From assembly GCA_001953115.1 (NCBI GenBank), contig LSSL01002734.1:1-22831 (forward strand): a DNA stretch of 22,831 bases, given 5' to 3'. The notes beneath the pieces were generated by a model. That model ran no database searches, was not told the origin of the DNA, and worked only from the letters and a program-made list of their open reading frames with translations. Source of the stretch: Smittium mucronatum (taxonomy: Eukaryota > Kickxellomycota > Harpellomycetes > Harpellales > Legeriomycetaceae). Numbering within the stretch: the first letter of the stretch is position 1; the number at the start of each line of letters is the position of its first letter. Below are positions 1-10,448 of the stretch, piece after piece. A program made the position numbers and the translations under genes.

Positions 1-159
1 CCCCCCCCCCTCTCTCCTCGATCCATCCCACTATTTATGTTTATCTTTTGTTTATTCAACAGATTACACTCGTTTTTTGGTTAAACCCCATCTTTACCAA
101 ACATAAAGCGAAACTTGTAAATCAAATCCCTAAACTAGAGATAAATAAACATAATAATA

Positions 160-177
160 CCTCCTCCTCCTCCTCCC
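160..177. repeat. (CCT)n microsatellite
   Basis: A run of about six CCT/CTC units is read directly from the sequence. It sits among other C-rich tracts in the first 230 bases, including ten Cs at the very start of the window. It has no evident function and is ordinary low-complexity DNA. Confidence 0.9.
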
Positions 178-213
178 TTGTTTTTTTTTAAACCTGATCG
201 GAGTGAATACTCA

Positions 214-224
214 CCCCCCCCCCC
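214..224. repeat. C11 homopolymer
   Basis: Eleven consecutive Cs follow TCA. A matching G11 run occurs at 3622-3632, and C-rich tracts recur at 1-10 and 5166-5181. Long G/C homopolymers stand out in DNA that is otherwise dominated by A and T. They are also places where sequence length is prone to error. Confidence 0.85.
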
Positions 225-437
225 TTCCCGATCATATTTTACTATATATTTCTGTAAGATGATATGATTTCGCAATCTGTGAAAAAAAAATGCTTTCTAT
301 TTCATGAAAACATTATTCTTGTCTATTTCAACGGAAAATGGGTCATTATAGTCTTAAATACTTTTTATCAAAAAAAAAAAAAGTAAATGGGTGGGTAGAT
401 AAAAGCTTAACCCTTTCCGAAGCTTCCCCATTATTGC

Positions 438-665
438 TCAATCGCAACTTATTTGAGATACTTTAGACACTTGATTCCATTTATCTCGTATAATCCCAAC
501 CATTTTCTCAAATTTTAAATCAATGTGCTTATAATCAGGCTTCCAAAGTTGATAAATTACTTGTTGATTTGCTAAAAGTAAAACCTTCTGCTTGTATTTC
601 AAATGGATCTTGGAAGAGGAGTGCAGAGGAGTGGAGAAGGTAGCCAGAATAAAAATTATTGCCAT
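438..665 (-). CDS. candidate small protein, possibly secreted; terminal exon
   Basis: This reading frame encodes 75 residues from an ATG at 663-665 in a good context (AAAATGG) to a TGA at 438-440. The N-terminus (MAIIFILATFSTPLHSSS) is a hydrophobic stretch ending in small residues, as in a short signal peptide. The remainder is basic and polar, with a central LWKPDY and one Cys near the C-terminus. A canonical 3' splice acceptor (TTTTTTGCAG) lies immediately upstream on this strand, so the exon would begin at 674, nine bases before the ATG and in frame with it. Its G+C is visibly above the flanks. I recognise no family. An open frame of this length can arise by chance in a window this size, and a shorter overlapping plus-strand frame also exists, so the call rests on the acceptor, the start context, the leader and the composition. 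Confidence 0.4.
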   Translation of the reverse strand: MAIIFILATFSTPLHSSSKIHLKYKQKVLLLANQQVIYQLWKPDYKHIDLKFEKMVGIIRDKWNQVSKVSQISCD

Positions 666-672
666 TTTTCGG

Positions 673-687
673 TTCTGCAAAAAATCA
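673..687 (-). promoter_or_regulatory. 3' splice acceptor-like site
   Basis: Read on the minus strand, this is a T-rich tract ending in GCAG. It directly precedes the exon candidate that carries the small-protein ATG at 663-665. It matches the general eukaryotic acceptor consensus. Use of the site is inferred, not shown. Confidence 0.4.
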
Positions 688-878
688 CATACATTTCATG
701 CAAATTTACTTTTATATCGCGTTACACTGATAGCATTACCGGAATTCTGTGTTTATAATAGTTTGTGCAAAGTATTGTTTTTTATTGGGAATTGATATAA
801 TACCTGTTTTTTTTTTCCTCTTTCATCCTGTTACTTTAATTTAAACCGAGTTAAAATCTTGGTTTAATTGCATCCTCA

Positions 879-907
879 CCCACCCCACCCACCTCCCCTC
901 CATCCCC
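879..907 (-). other. G-quadruplex-capable tract
   Basis: The plus strand carries five C runs of 3, 4, 3, 4 and 4 bases at 879-881, 883-886, 888-890, 895-898 and 904-907, separated by 1, 1, 4 and 5 bases. The minus strand therefore has five G runs with short loops, which fits the standard G3+N1-7 quadruplex rule. The tract lies about 210 bases upstream of the minus-strand exon candidate ending at 674. A regulatory role is possible but unproven. Confidence 0.6.
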
Positions 908-999
908 GTATTCTTAAACGTGTACCATTCTAACAGCTCCGTACTTACTGTAAACATTTCCTTTGGCTTATTCCATTTTTAATGTCATTTTTTTTAAAA

Positions 1000-3900
1000 A
1001 AAATCAAAATGTATTTTTTTAGTTTTTTACGATACTTTCAACATTATAAACATGAACTTGTCTGAAATGGTAATTTTCGTTTCATTTTTTGAATGATTTT
1101 TTGTATTATTAACACTTTTGAAATCATAGTCGTAAAAAAAATATAATTGATTACAAATGAAAAAGTGTTTCCATTATTGTGAATTTCATAATCTACATAA
1201 AAAACATATTTTTTAATCCAAATATCCCTATCACATATTCCCATTGTCATATAATATCTGCTTGTCCGTTTATTCAGTCTTGGGTTATCTTGTACTAGGC
1301 AACTTTTTACTTAAAATTCATCATTGTTGGACTATATATATTTTCCTCTGATAGAACTTTAAAATGGTTTCATTCATTGAAAAAATTAATAGCATTGTTA
1401 TAAATAAATAAAAAAAGATCATTCAATTGGTTTATTTCTTGACTTGTAAGTTTTAATTTATTTACAATAAATTGTGAATTTTTTGTTTTTTTTTTTTTTT
1501 ACAATTCTTGATCCAATAAAACATCTTTTTAGATTCATAAACAAATTTAAAAAAATTTTCCGTTCCTGAATGTTTTAAACCTGAATTACATCTGTTAAAA
1601 TTGATGGTAATCCGATTTATTGTTTTGAAAAAATTCACCATCCGCTGTGGAAATTTCGATTTATAAAAGTTTAAAAAAAAATGTGCATTAAAAGGAGAAA
1701 AATTCTTTTTTTTTTTATCCTTTTTTAATGTTATGATTTGATTTCAAAAAAAAAAAAAGGATTTCGATAATTGATCCAAAACGAAAGTTTCAAAATCAAA
1801 AGTCTGGCATTAACTCTATAAAATAAACCCCCGATTAATAATAAAAAGTATTGTTTATCCTATTGTTTCATGTTTTAAAATCGCTTTTGATCACAATTAT
1901 ATCCAATAAAATTTTTGGTTTGGCTCAAAACAAATCAAATATGGTGATATAAGAGGTCAATTTTCGGTATAAACTATGAATGCTAAAACAATTAATTTGT
2001 TTACTAATTATGATTTATCTAGGTTTTGTTTTAATCTACCTTCCACAAAAAAAATTCCGTCTGGAATAAACTCGCCAATTAAGCTAGTGCTATAATTTTT
2101 TATTTCAATCAACCAATTCTACTAAAGAAAGCACCTCAAATATATCATTCCAATCCGAAATAATCTAAATAATATTTTTATAATAATATCCTAAATAATT
2201 AAACGCTGTATTTTTTTATACTTATCTTGGACTAAATTTAGGAACATATCAATAAATGTTATTTGAAATTGATATTCATAATAATTATTGGGAACATATC
2301 AATTTGCATTAAAAAATACATTATTCCCAACTTATCGGTTTCGGTTTCAATCTTGACTTTAATATTCCTTTCTTTATAAAATTATCTGATATTTGGAACA
2401 AAAAAAAATGTATATATATGGGGTTTTTGTGTGAATTTTACGTTTCCCCCTCTGTATAATCTACAAAAGTAAAAAATAAGCTTTTCAATCTCTAATACAA
2501 GCCCGGCTCTTCTAAAATATTTTTTCTCTGCAGAAATTTCAAATATAATTAAAGGATGAATTTTTTTTGGTTAAATTTCAATAAAAAAACATTAAACACC
2601 CTTTTTCTCATTAAATATTAAACATGTTCCTAGGTATTACCAGAACCTTTTTCAAATATATAGATATTTTAAAAATATTGAAAAAAAAAAAAATTATTTA
2701 CTATTATAAATCAGGATAATAATAATTTTTCTATTAATTTTAATTTTTCAAAATTTTCTGGATATACTTTATTTTTTTTTCTTGTTTAGTTATTCTTCGA
2801 TTATTTTTATTGCGACCTACTTTCTCATTTTGACTTTCACACTTACGTGGTATTTACATAAAAAAAAATTTGATAAATATGAAGCTTGTATTTGCAGCAA
2901 AAAATTAAATATTTAAATATAACTTTCTAATAAATAATTGAAAAATTAACTCTTTTTAAAAAAATAAACCTAACATCATAATTTATACGATGTAAATTTA
3001 TTTTAATAACGGTAAAATTACCATTGAAAAATTTAATTTTCAAATATTTAAAATCAAACTAACTTTTTTCATACTTTAATAGAATATTATTTCAAAAACA
3101 ATTTTTACTAATTTGGATAATCAAAAAATCTCTAACAGCAAAAAAAAATCTCGATAATGAAAAATAATTAGTTATTCAATTCAGCTAAACGAGAATCAAT
3201 TAAATATTTGCAACACCCTAAAAACATTTCTTTTTTTTGTTTCATTTTATGCTCGATAAAATATTTTCCAGCCCACTTTTAGCTCATTTTTTTTCGATTT
3301 ACGTTTAATTAATTAGATTTTTTAGATAAATATGATTTTATTTCTCAAAAATATTGACTGAAAACCAATTTACTTGGAATATTTTTTTTGAGAAATCATT
3401 CCTTAAAATTTGCTACATTCCACCATATTAACCATTAGTTTTTTTATATTAGCAATATTAAACAAAACAACTTATTTTCCAGATAATTTCAACCATTTTT
3501 CCCTTTTACTTCAAACCACTTTCTCAAAATAATGGCCCAAATTTCAGGATTTAAAAAAAAATAAAGTCGATTAAATAACCTTGAACCGAATACGATGATG
3601 TTTGGTGCTGTTATATTAGCAGGGGGGGGGGGAGCTAAATAATAAATAAATTTTAATTTATTTATCCTTTTCTATTTTTTTAAATTGGTTTTTATATTTT
3701 TTGTTGTCTTTATATTAAATTTCCAGAAAAAAAAGGGATATAAAAAGCTATTTGGTTATTTTTTTCCTTATATTTTCATACTATTAGAAAATTGTTTGCA
3801 TAAGAATATATAAATTTTAATAATAAAATATATGTATATAAAATAAAAGACTGCTTATAAGAACTAATAGTCTTTTTCTTCTTCTTTTTATAATAAAATA

Positions 3901-5327
3901 ATTAAAACCAATATTTTTTCAAAATAAATATCAAAAACTAATGGCAAAAAAACATTAAAATCTAATGAAATTCACAATGAATAAAAAATCTGATATTTTT
4001 TTAGTTGTAAAATTTATTAGTATCGAAATTGGGGCTAATTATCCTAATTTAAAAGAATTAAAATACAATAAAAACTTTTTTAATTATAAGATTTTTCGAT
4101 ATCATTTTTTTTTATAAAAAAAATAACATTTTCTTTCAAGAAACTAAATTCCACATTTTTTTGGCTTTTCTTCTTTTAATTTTTTTCATAGATTTATTTT
4201 AAAAATATATAATGTTAAATCCACCTTCTAAAAAACCATTATCCAATTAAAAAAATACAAGCCAAAAATCATCCTTCGTCTTTCATAATGAACACTTAAT
4301 ACACATCGCTTCAGTGTCATTTTATAATCAATAAGATATAAGAGGTGCCAAAAATACAATTTATAATTTTTATATTATTACCTCATAAAACCTTTGAAGA
4401 TTTTTATAGCTCTAATATATAAATTTATTATAGTATTTTCAAATAATTACTACTCTTTTTTTATTAAAATTTTTGTTTGAGTATAATTTAATAAATATAT
4501 TAACACATATATTTTATTTCTTAAATAAAACGGAATTTTATATAGCTTTTATTAGCACGTTATTATATTAATTATTACATTTTTAAAAAAATCCTATAAA
4601 ATTACCCACCTAATCAACTCCAAAAAAATAATATGCTTAGTTTTAAATCACAATAATAAATCTCAACTTGTCTCTTTTATCTAACCTACCAAACTATTTA
4701 TATGTTTTTTTCTTTAATCAAAGAATCCTCAACGATATTTAAACGATTTTTTCATAATTTTTTAGCTATATGTAAATAAACTAGTCATAAAAATCTTTTC
4801 AATCTTAAATTTCCAGAAAACTTCTCGGCATTAAGATTTTGGGTTTATTTTTTTTACTTTTTTACAGTAAATGAAAGATATAAATTCGATTTAGCTGGGA
4901 AATTCAATTTTTTTTCATTAATATGCTTTTATAAAAACTGCTAGACATTTAAAATAAAAAATAAATTGTTATTTGGTTATGGTTCAATAAAACTTACGAT
5001 AAATGTGTTTAAATAAGCCCAAAACTACATCAAATGATATAATAGCAATATTTATATCACTACTTGCAGAAGAATTCTCTATTTTATTTTATTTTGAAAA
5101 AAGTGATCTAATTAATAAACGTGAATATTAGATTTATACAAGACAACTTGATTATACAAGAATTTTAAGGAACCCCTCCCCCCAATTTTTTTTATTTATC
5201 GAAGTTTTTAAATTTTGACCTTATGATATCCATAGTTTGAATACTTACCTTCCTTTTAATATTTAGAAACTCGTTTATAATTGATTCAATTTGAATTTTT
5301 ATCAGTGAATTTTTTAAATTATCAATT
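1000..5327. other. AT-rich DNA without recognisable genes
   Basis: I found no coding frame with supporting features here. The longest open frames are of lengths expected by chance in DNA this AT-rich. Visible details are long A or T runs (for example a T run near 1485-1500), a 13-base direct repeat GGAACATATCAAT at about 2241 and 2290, the G11 run at 3622-3632, and a donor-like GTAAGTAT on the minus strand near 5248. None adds up to a gene. The stretch is probably intergenic or intronic. Confidence 0.6.
3622..3632. repeat. G11 homopolymer
   Basis: Eleven Gs interrupt AT-rich DNA. By chance they fall inside a 15-codon open frame that spells ILAGGGG, but that frame ends at once in TAA and is not supported as a gene. 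Confidence 0.85.
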
Positions 5328-5350
5328 TTGCCCTTTTTCCCGCTATAAGC
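5328..5350 (+). repeat. left terminal inverted repeat of the pogo/Tigger-like element
   Basis: This pairs with 7043-7067 in inverted orientation. The shared core is CCCT, a T-rich tract, then CCGCTATAAG, with one or two mismatches and small indels. CGCTATAA-type ends are typical of Tigger-family elements as far as I know. Confidence 0.65.
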
Positions 5351-5486
5351 CACGGTTAGATAGAGAAAAAAAAACTTTTGCGAAAAAAAAATCTTAATAA
5401 AGAGGTGTGGCCTCATAAATGGTTTTGTTTATATAAAGTTTCAAAGAAAATTTTTTATACATTTTGAATATTAAAGCTTTTATATT

Positions 5487-6749
5487 TTAATCTTTTTCTT
5501 CCTTGCTGTTTCCCTCAAAAATATCTGTTTCTAAAAGTATATCCAAAAGTTTCATGCGTGAATATTGATCCTCTGATGATTCATAATCAAATATTTTTTC
5601 TTCATCTACTTCATCATCTTTATCTGTTTGCTTCCCAAATTCATCTTAAAATTTAATCGAAGATTTTTTGAAACTGTTTATGATTGCTGAAAATGGAACC
5701 GCTTCCCACTATTGTGAAATCCAATAGCAAACATCTTCATAATAATCTCGCTTAATTTGGACCGACTTAGTGTACTCTTTAAGGACAGAATTCATTCATT
5801 TTTCCTATTTCTCGCTAAATGACTTTCAAAAGATTTTTTGATGTTGATATCAAGTACTTGTAAAATTTTCGTCAATCCTCTAGCGATAATGGTCATAATT
5901 GTATGTTTTTTTCTAAACTTCACTTTATTTTCATCTTTTTTGTTTCCAGGAGCAGCATCAAGCATGAGTAGTGACTTGCGAGTATAAAAAATATAATTTC
6001 TGCTTATTCCGGATCTTGTTGGCCTACAACTTAGTCTCAGCAGAATTTTCCGTGACCTTTTCGTTGGCTGAGATGACAATTCTTTAAAGAAAGCCTCTAT
6101 TTGGAAACTTTTTTTGCTTAAAAATTACATAAGCTTATAGCTTTCCTACATCTGCTGTAAAATAAAAAAAAACCTTAAAACGAGATTTTTCGTATCTGTA
6201 AATGAAGATTCGAATATCTTACGTTCCCTTTTCTGCCAAAATTAAGTTTGATGGCATGTCAAAAGTTACTGGTACTTCTTCCGTGATCCCAATTTGACTC
6301 AGCTGGAAGTTTTTTTCTTCTCTGTCACAAATTTAACAAATCCTTTTTTTTTGCTCCCAATCTGCTGGTAAATTTTGGCCTACAGAATTGGCAGATCGTC
6401 GGAAGATGCGATTTCTTTTCATAAAGTTTTAAATAAATTTTTTCATACCTTTGAATTTCGCAAGTTTCATAGTAACTGCTGAGTATCTTGCCTATTTAAT
6501 GAACAATGAATAAGAGACTTTATTTCTTTCGGTATTTCGGTAGAATATCCTGCTTTTAAGATGGGGTTGAAGAGGTATCCATTTTTCTTTTACCATTCCC
6601 TTGATCGTTTTTCTGCTTTTATTTGGTGTATTTTCGATAGCATATCTTTTCTTTTTCCGAATAAGGATTACATAATTGTACATTACGTAATTTTTTGCAG
6701 CTTTGCGAGTAGAATTTCGATCAGATAATTTCAGTGCTTCAATTTTCAA
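5487..6749 (-). pseudogene. pogo/Tigger-like DDE transposase, broken
   Basis: Read right to left, fragments in several frames follow the order expected of a pogo/Tigger transposase. An N-terminal basic helix-turn-helix-like part (6492-6749) contains KLSDRNSTRKAAKN. Then comes a segment near 6230-6310 with FQLSQIG, EEVPVTFDMPSN and EKGT, ending in a stop. The first catalytic-Asp region is TAD..KL...YVIFK, with its Asp codon at 6150-6152. The frame 5792-6079 contains SLLMLDAAPG, with the second Asp at 5957-5959, and GLTKILQVLDINIKK, with the third Asp at 5849-5851. Exactly 35 residues lie between the second and third, as in DD35D enzymes. A C-terminal piece in another frame (WEAVP..AIINSFKKS, then an Asp/Glu-rich tail) ends at TAA 5487-5489. 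The family's activity would be cut-and-paste transposition in the nucleus. Multiple frameshifts and stops make this copy inactive. A domesticated gene is unlikely for the same reason. Confidence 0.8.
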
Positions 6750-7042
6750 ACTGATCTAGTATTTTTTTCTTTTTTTTTTGTTTGTTCCGCTGTTTTATGA
6801 TGCAGATACTTGGCTTTGTGATATTTATAACTATCTGATTCTTTAATTTCAAATCCATTTGCCAAAAAAAACAATTAAAATAGTCGGGTGTTAACCCTAT
6901 GAAATTTCTTCAAAAAAATTATTCGCAGTATTTTTTTTTACCTTTATATAACTGCGGCTTCATAAAAAGGTGCAGCTAGATAGAGTGAAAAAGGTTTCAG
7001 TCTGAATAAACGACTATATAACCGCGGTAATATAAAGTGATG

Positions 7043-7067
7043 CGTCTTATAGCGGAAAAAGAGGGTA
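7043..7067 (-). repeat. right terminal inverted repeat of the pogo/Tigger-like element
   Basis: This is the reverse complement of the left end at 5328-5350, with few differences. It lies about 290 bases upstream of the transposase remnant. Farther in, at 6951-7032, G+C-richer subterminal DNA with two GCGG-containing segments may include transposase-binding repeats. The latter is inference. Confidence 0.65.
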
Positions 7068-7413
7068 AGTAAATATGAAAAATAAATCCTAAATAAATAT
7101 TATAATATAAAAAAGATTAAATCAATCAAAAAAATTATTTTAAATTATTCTTTTAAATTATTCTTTTAAATATTTGAAAAAGTTGCGTTAAATTTTCTCT
7201 TCAGTATTCGCGACTAAAAATTGGTTATAATTTTCAATAAGCTTTAAATAAAATATAATTTATTTGATTTATTCATTTTATTTTTCAACTAAATGAAAAT
7301 TTCACTCAAATATAATTTATTATAAGAATTTCAATTTAAAACTGATGCTAATTTCATTTTTTAAAGTTAAAAACAAAAAAAATGTGATTAGAGAAAAGAT
7401 AATTTTAAAAATG

Positions 7414-7615
7414 TGGTTAATTATTAAACACAAGATCTTTTAATAATTCACAAGAACTTTTATTGGTTAAAAAGAGCTATTATTAATTTTCCTCACAAGA
7501 TCAAGATGTTTTTCAATAAAATTATATATATTTTTTTATTTATCAAATACCTTGAATTTTGCTGACTTTTTTTTTTTTGAGATTTTGACTTATGTGATAT
7601 TTTTTTTCTTTATAT
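7414..7615 (+). repeat. left arm, terminal inverted repeat of MULE-like element
   Basis: Three colinear blocks match the right arm in inverted orientation. The outer one contains AATTATTAAAC, AAGATCTTTTAATAAT and AGAACTTTTATTGGTTA. The middle one is AAGATGTTTTT. The inner one contains CTTGAATTTTG, TGAC, a T run, TTTTGACTTA and TTCTTTATA. The blocks are separated by diverged or inserted DNA. Confidence 0.8.
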
Positions 7616-8642
7616 AAAATAAAATATCCAATAAAATAATTATACCAAATTATTCATTCAATATTCTCAGAAAAGATAATTTTTGATCTAAATTGGTATT
7701 GAAAACTTGAGTGATTTCAAAAAAATTAATATCTTCCTTGATAAGAAATAAGCGCGGTTTAATTGGGTGTTATATAATATATATTATGACCTTTCTTCTC
7801 TTAAACTATATCAATAGAAAGGAGCAAATAGCAACATATGATTTATTAGAGAAATAAAAAAATGAATAAAATAGAGCCATGTATCTCATACCCTTTTTCC
7901 ATTTAAATACCTTCGTTATGATCTTTTGTCTTAAGTTTTCTCATTTTTTTATACCATGTATATAGATATAACTAGGTCTATGTTAAGCTTTTCGTAATTA
8001 GATAAATGCATTAAATATATATTGCATATTTTTTAATATATAATGTTTTATGAATTTTTTAGAAGTATTTTACTGACCGGTAGAAATGTAAAAAATCAAA
8101 TTTATCACTCCAAACACGAAAATATGACTATTTACACGACTTTATTCAAGAAGGCAATTAATATTATATCTATGTGTGTTTTTTTATCATAGATACCTAT
8201 ATTTTATTAATTTCTAAATCTGTGTATTGATTTCATTAGTTTTTTTTTTTGAGTCAGACACCGCTAGATTTCATTAACTTATACAAAATTTTAAAAATAT
8301 TTATCTGTATTCATAAATTTTAATACACCCCAACCATCAAGTACTCCAAGTTCGAAAGATTGATATAAATATATAAGTTTATAAATATATTTTTTTGAAA
8401 TAAAATTACAAAATAATTCCAAATTCGATATAAATTTATTAAGTTTTATTTGATTCTAATTTGAATTTGACAGTGAGAAGCTGGTCCTTATGGAAGATAA
8501 AACTAAGGCTAGAATTTTTCAAACCCTTTTTTGGTTGATTTTTCTTAATTCTGTTTTGGATAAGAGCGATTTTTATGGCATCATTTTTATTATTTTTTAA
8601 TAGAAATGAGTATACGTGTACAATTTTTTCTTTTTTTCTTAA

Positions 8643-9638
8643 CTAAAAGTACGAAAAATATATATCGAAGTGAGTTTTTATATATTTATTCGAGTATATG
8701 AATACTGAATATTTAAAAAAATTCAGCATTCTGTCCAAGTTATCAAATTTTTCCTGAAAAAAAATTTCGCGAGTGATTTCAAAATTTAATCTTTGATCAC
8801 CTTCTTCGACTAAATATACATTTTTTCCTTGAGACCAAATAAAAATTTGAATTCTATTGCTTCAATCTTTTTCAAAGAAACTTTATTGTATCCAATTTTA
8901 TGCGTATTTTTCAAGTGGAAAATTTTCGACTCGGCTATTATACGTTTTGATAAACTCATAAAATCAATAAATTAAGCTTTCTGTCAAATCTGTATACTTT
9001 TCTTTTATGTTCCTATTAAACCTTTCAAGAGAATTATTTGTTGGAGTTTCAAATAAATTAAAACTTTTGTTTCAATTTGAATTTTTCTCAAAATAAAATT
9101 AATTATTTTTTTGAAGTTTCGAAAATATATTGAGTGGGAATTCAATTTATTTTGGAAATATCGAATTTTATGTCGCCTTTATATTTTCTCCTCCTGGGTT
9201 AATAAAATCTCGTGTTTTCTTAGATGCATGGTACTAGCAGTTTACTCTTTCCATCATATTCTCAAAGATATATGTTTTTTTATTTATGGATTCAGCTGAG
9301 TCAGCTAAAATATTTTTTGCTGGAAAATTTTAGCCTATATTTTTAATTTCCTTATGTAGGGTTTCTAATACACACAGATAAGATTTATAACCATAATTTA
9401 TTGTTGCTCATATTGTCACAGAGATGGATTTCAGATCTATATCAGTAAATCGAGAAAATATTGCAGGATAATTTCCATTTATTAACCTAAATGTTGGGTA
9501 TATATGTATATTAGCAGACTTTGAAAATGATTCTATAAGATTTTCCGAAGTCATTATATATACGAATCTATTTATGTTAGATGAATAATCAGAAACATGA
9601 GGCCTCTCCAAGTCAGATTTTTTAGCCATAAATTGCAA
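8643..9638 (-). pseudogene. Mutator-like (MULE) transposase relic
   Basis: One minus-strand frame runs from about 9638 to a TAG at 8643-8645. It has roughly 11 in-frame stops over 331 codons, about a third of what random DNA this AT-rich should give. It keeps a chain of MULE landmarks in order. FVYIMTSENL precedes the DGTFK-type first-Asp motif, here YPTFRL (9498-9500 is TAC, Tyr instead of Asp). About 66 residues later comes the second Asp in ILADSAESI (codon 9300-9302). About 21 residues further is a CxxH motif whose second position is now a TAG stop (9228-9239). Then comes TNNSLERFNRNIKEKYT (Glu codon 9024-9026), the usual TNN..E region. An upstream stretch in another frame, near 9640-9820, is acidic (SSDDFFD) and may be more of the N-terminus. 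The loss of the first catalytic Asp and the stops rule out activity. No zinc-binding SWIM cysteines are visible at the C-terminus. Confidence 0.7.
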
Positions 9639-10208
9639 ATTTGTTCGAAATATTCAGTGTATGTTATATTTTTTTTGAAATTTTTGTTTTGTGGTTATTT
9701 TTAGTAATGTACTTTTCTTTAATGTCAAAAAAATCATCACTGGAATCTAAATAATTTTTAATTTGATTTGGTTTATTTCAGAGTAGATGGAGGTCCAGAA
9801 TTTAATTTTTTCCTACTTACCTCTTTTCAAAAAGTCAATCTTTCAAATGCTTTTGAGAAAAAAAAGCTTCTACATCCCCAGAATTTATCGATAAAACTTT
9901 CAAATATCATATAAACTTTATTTTTTTTGATTAACACACCTATATTTTGTATATTTGAAGCTATATAAATGTTTGGTAAAAGAACCTCTCCATTTTTTGA
10001 CTAATACACATTCCTTAAGTTTATATTTCAAGTTTGGATTATTGAGTATATTTCTTCTATAAGTAAAACTATAAAAATCTTACGTTATATACGTATTTAT
10101 GTATACATAACAATTTACGTAAGATAATATTATTTTATTCGCAGAGGGATCAGTACTAGCACATGTTAAATGACGAAAAAAAAAATTTTCACTGGGAAAT
10201 TTTGCGAG

Positions 10209-10448
10209 TATAAAGAAAAAAAAAATTACTTAAGTCAAAAATTCAAAAAAAAAAGTCAACAAAATTCAAGATATTTCACCAATAATAATATAAAAAAATC
10301 CTTGTGAAAATTTCTTTTATTTAGTTGGATAACACCCTGAGTTTTTTGAGGGAGTTAATAAAAACATCTTGGAAATTAATAACAATTATTGCTAACCAAT
10401 AAAAGTTCTTTTAGATTATTAAAAGATCTTTTGTTTAATAATTGGCCA
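10209..10448 (-). repeat. right arm, terminal inverted repeat of MULE-like element
   Basis: This is the inverted partner of 7414-7615 with the same three blocks in the same order. It is about 40 bases longer because of small insertions between blocks. The outer block is nearly identical over about 60 bases, the inner block over about 60 bases. Confidence 0.8.

Larger units (their letters stand above)
5328..7067 (-). mobile_element. degraded pogo/Tigger-like DNA transposon
   Basis: The element is about 1.74 kb. It is bounded by similar inverted ends: the left end reads TTGCCCTTTTTCCCGCTAT, and the right end, reverse-complemented, reads TTACCCTCTTTTTCCGCTAT. Both continue as AAG. Between them, on the minus strand, lies a broken transposase with pogo/Tigger motifs (5487-6749). 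The length, short terminal repeats and transposase type agree with the IS630-Tc1-mariner superfamily, pogo branch. A TA target duplication is plausible (TA near 5320 and near 7071) but not certain, because the two ends differ by small indels. CTAGATAGAG-like and GGCTTCATAA-like motifs recur in the subterminal DNA of both sides. The element cannot encode an intact transposase. Confidence 0.75.
7414..10448 (-). mobile_element. decayed MULE-type transposon, 3.0 kb, long inverted arms
   Basis: The element is about 3035 bp, bounded by long imperfect inverted repeats (left 7414-7615, right 10209-10448), with ends beginning TGG. The interior carries a minus-strand relic of a Mutator-like transposase (8643-9638 and probably upstream). 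Long terminal inverted repeats of one to several hundred bases are characteristic of Mutator-like elements. The expected 9-base target duplication is not visible: the bases just outside the ends (TTAAAAATG on the left, AAAGAAGAG on the right) do not match. The insertion is therefore old or the true ends are eroded. The rest of the interior (7616-8640) shows no gene. Confidence 0.7.

Noticed and set aside
3597..3648. Short plus frame reading FGAVILAGGGG, like the start of a nucleotidyltransferase.
   Set aside because: The Gly codons are a G11 homopolymer and the frame stops three codons later; there is no coding continuation in any frame.
5192..5416. 74-codon minus-strand frame overlapping the left end of the Tigger-like element.
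   Set aside because: It crosses the transposon boundary and is made of A/T-driven codons with no motif; chance frame.
9111..9299. 62-codon plus-strand open frame.
   Set aside because: It lies antisense to the MULE transposase relic, which explains the open stretch.
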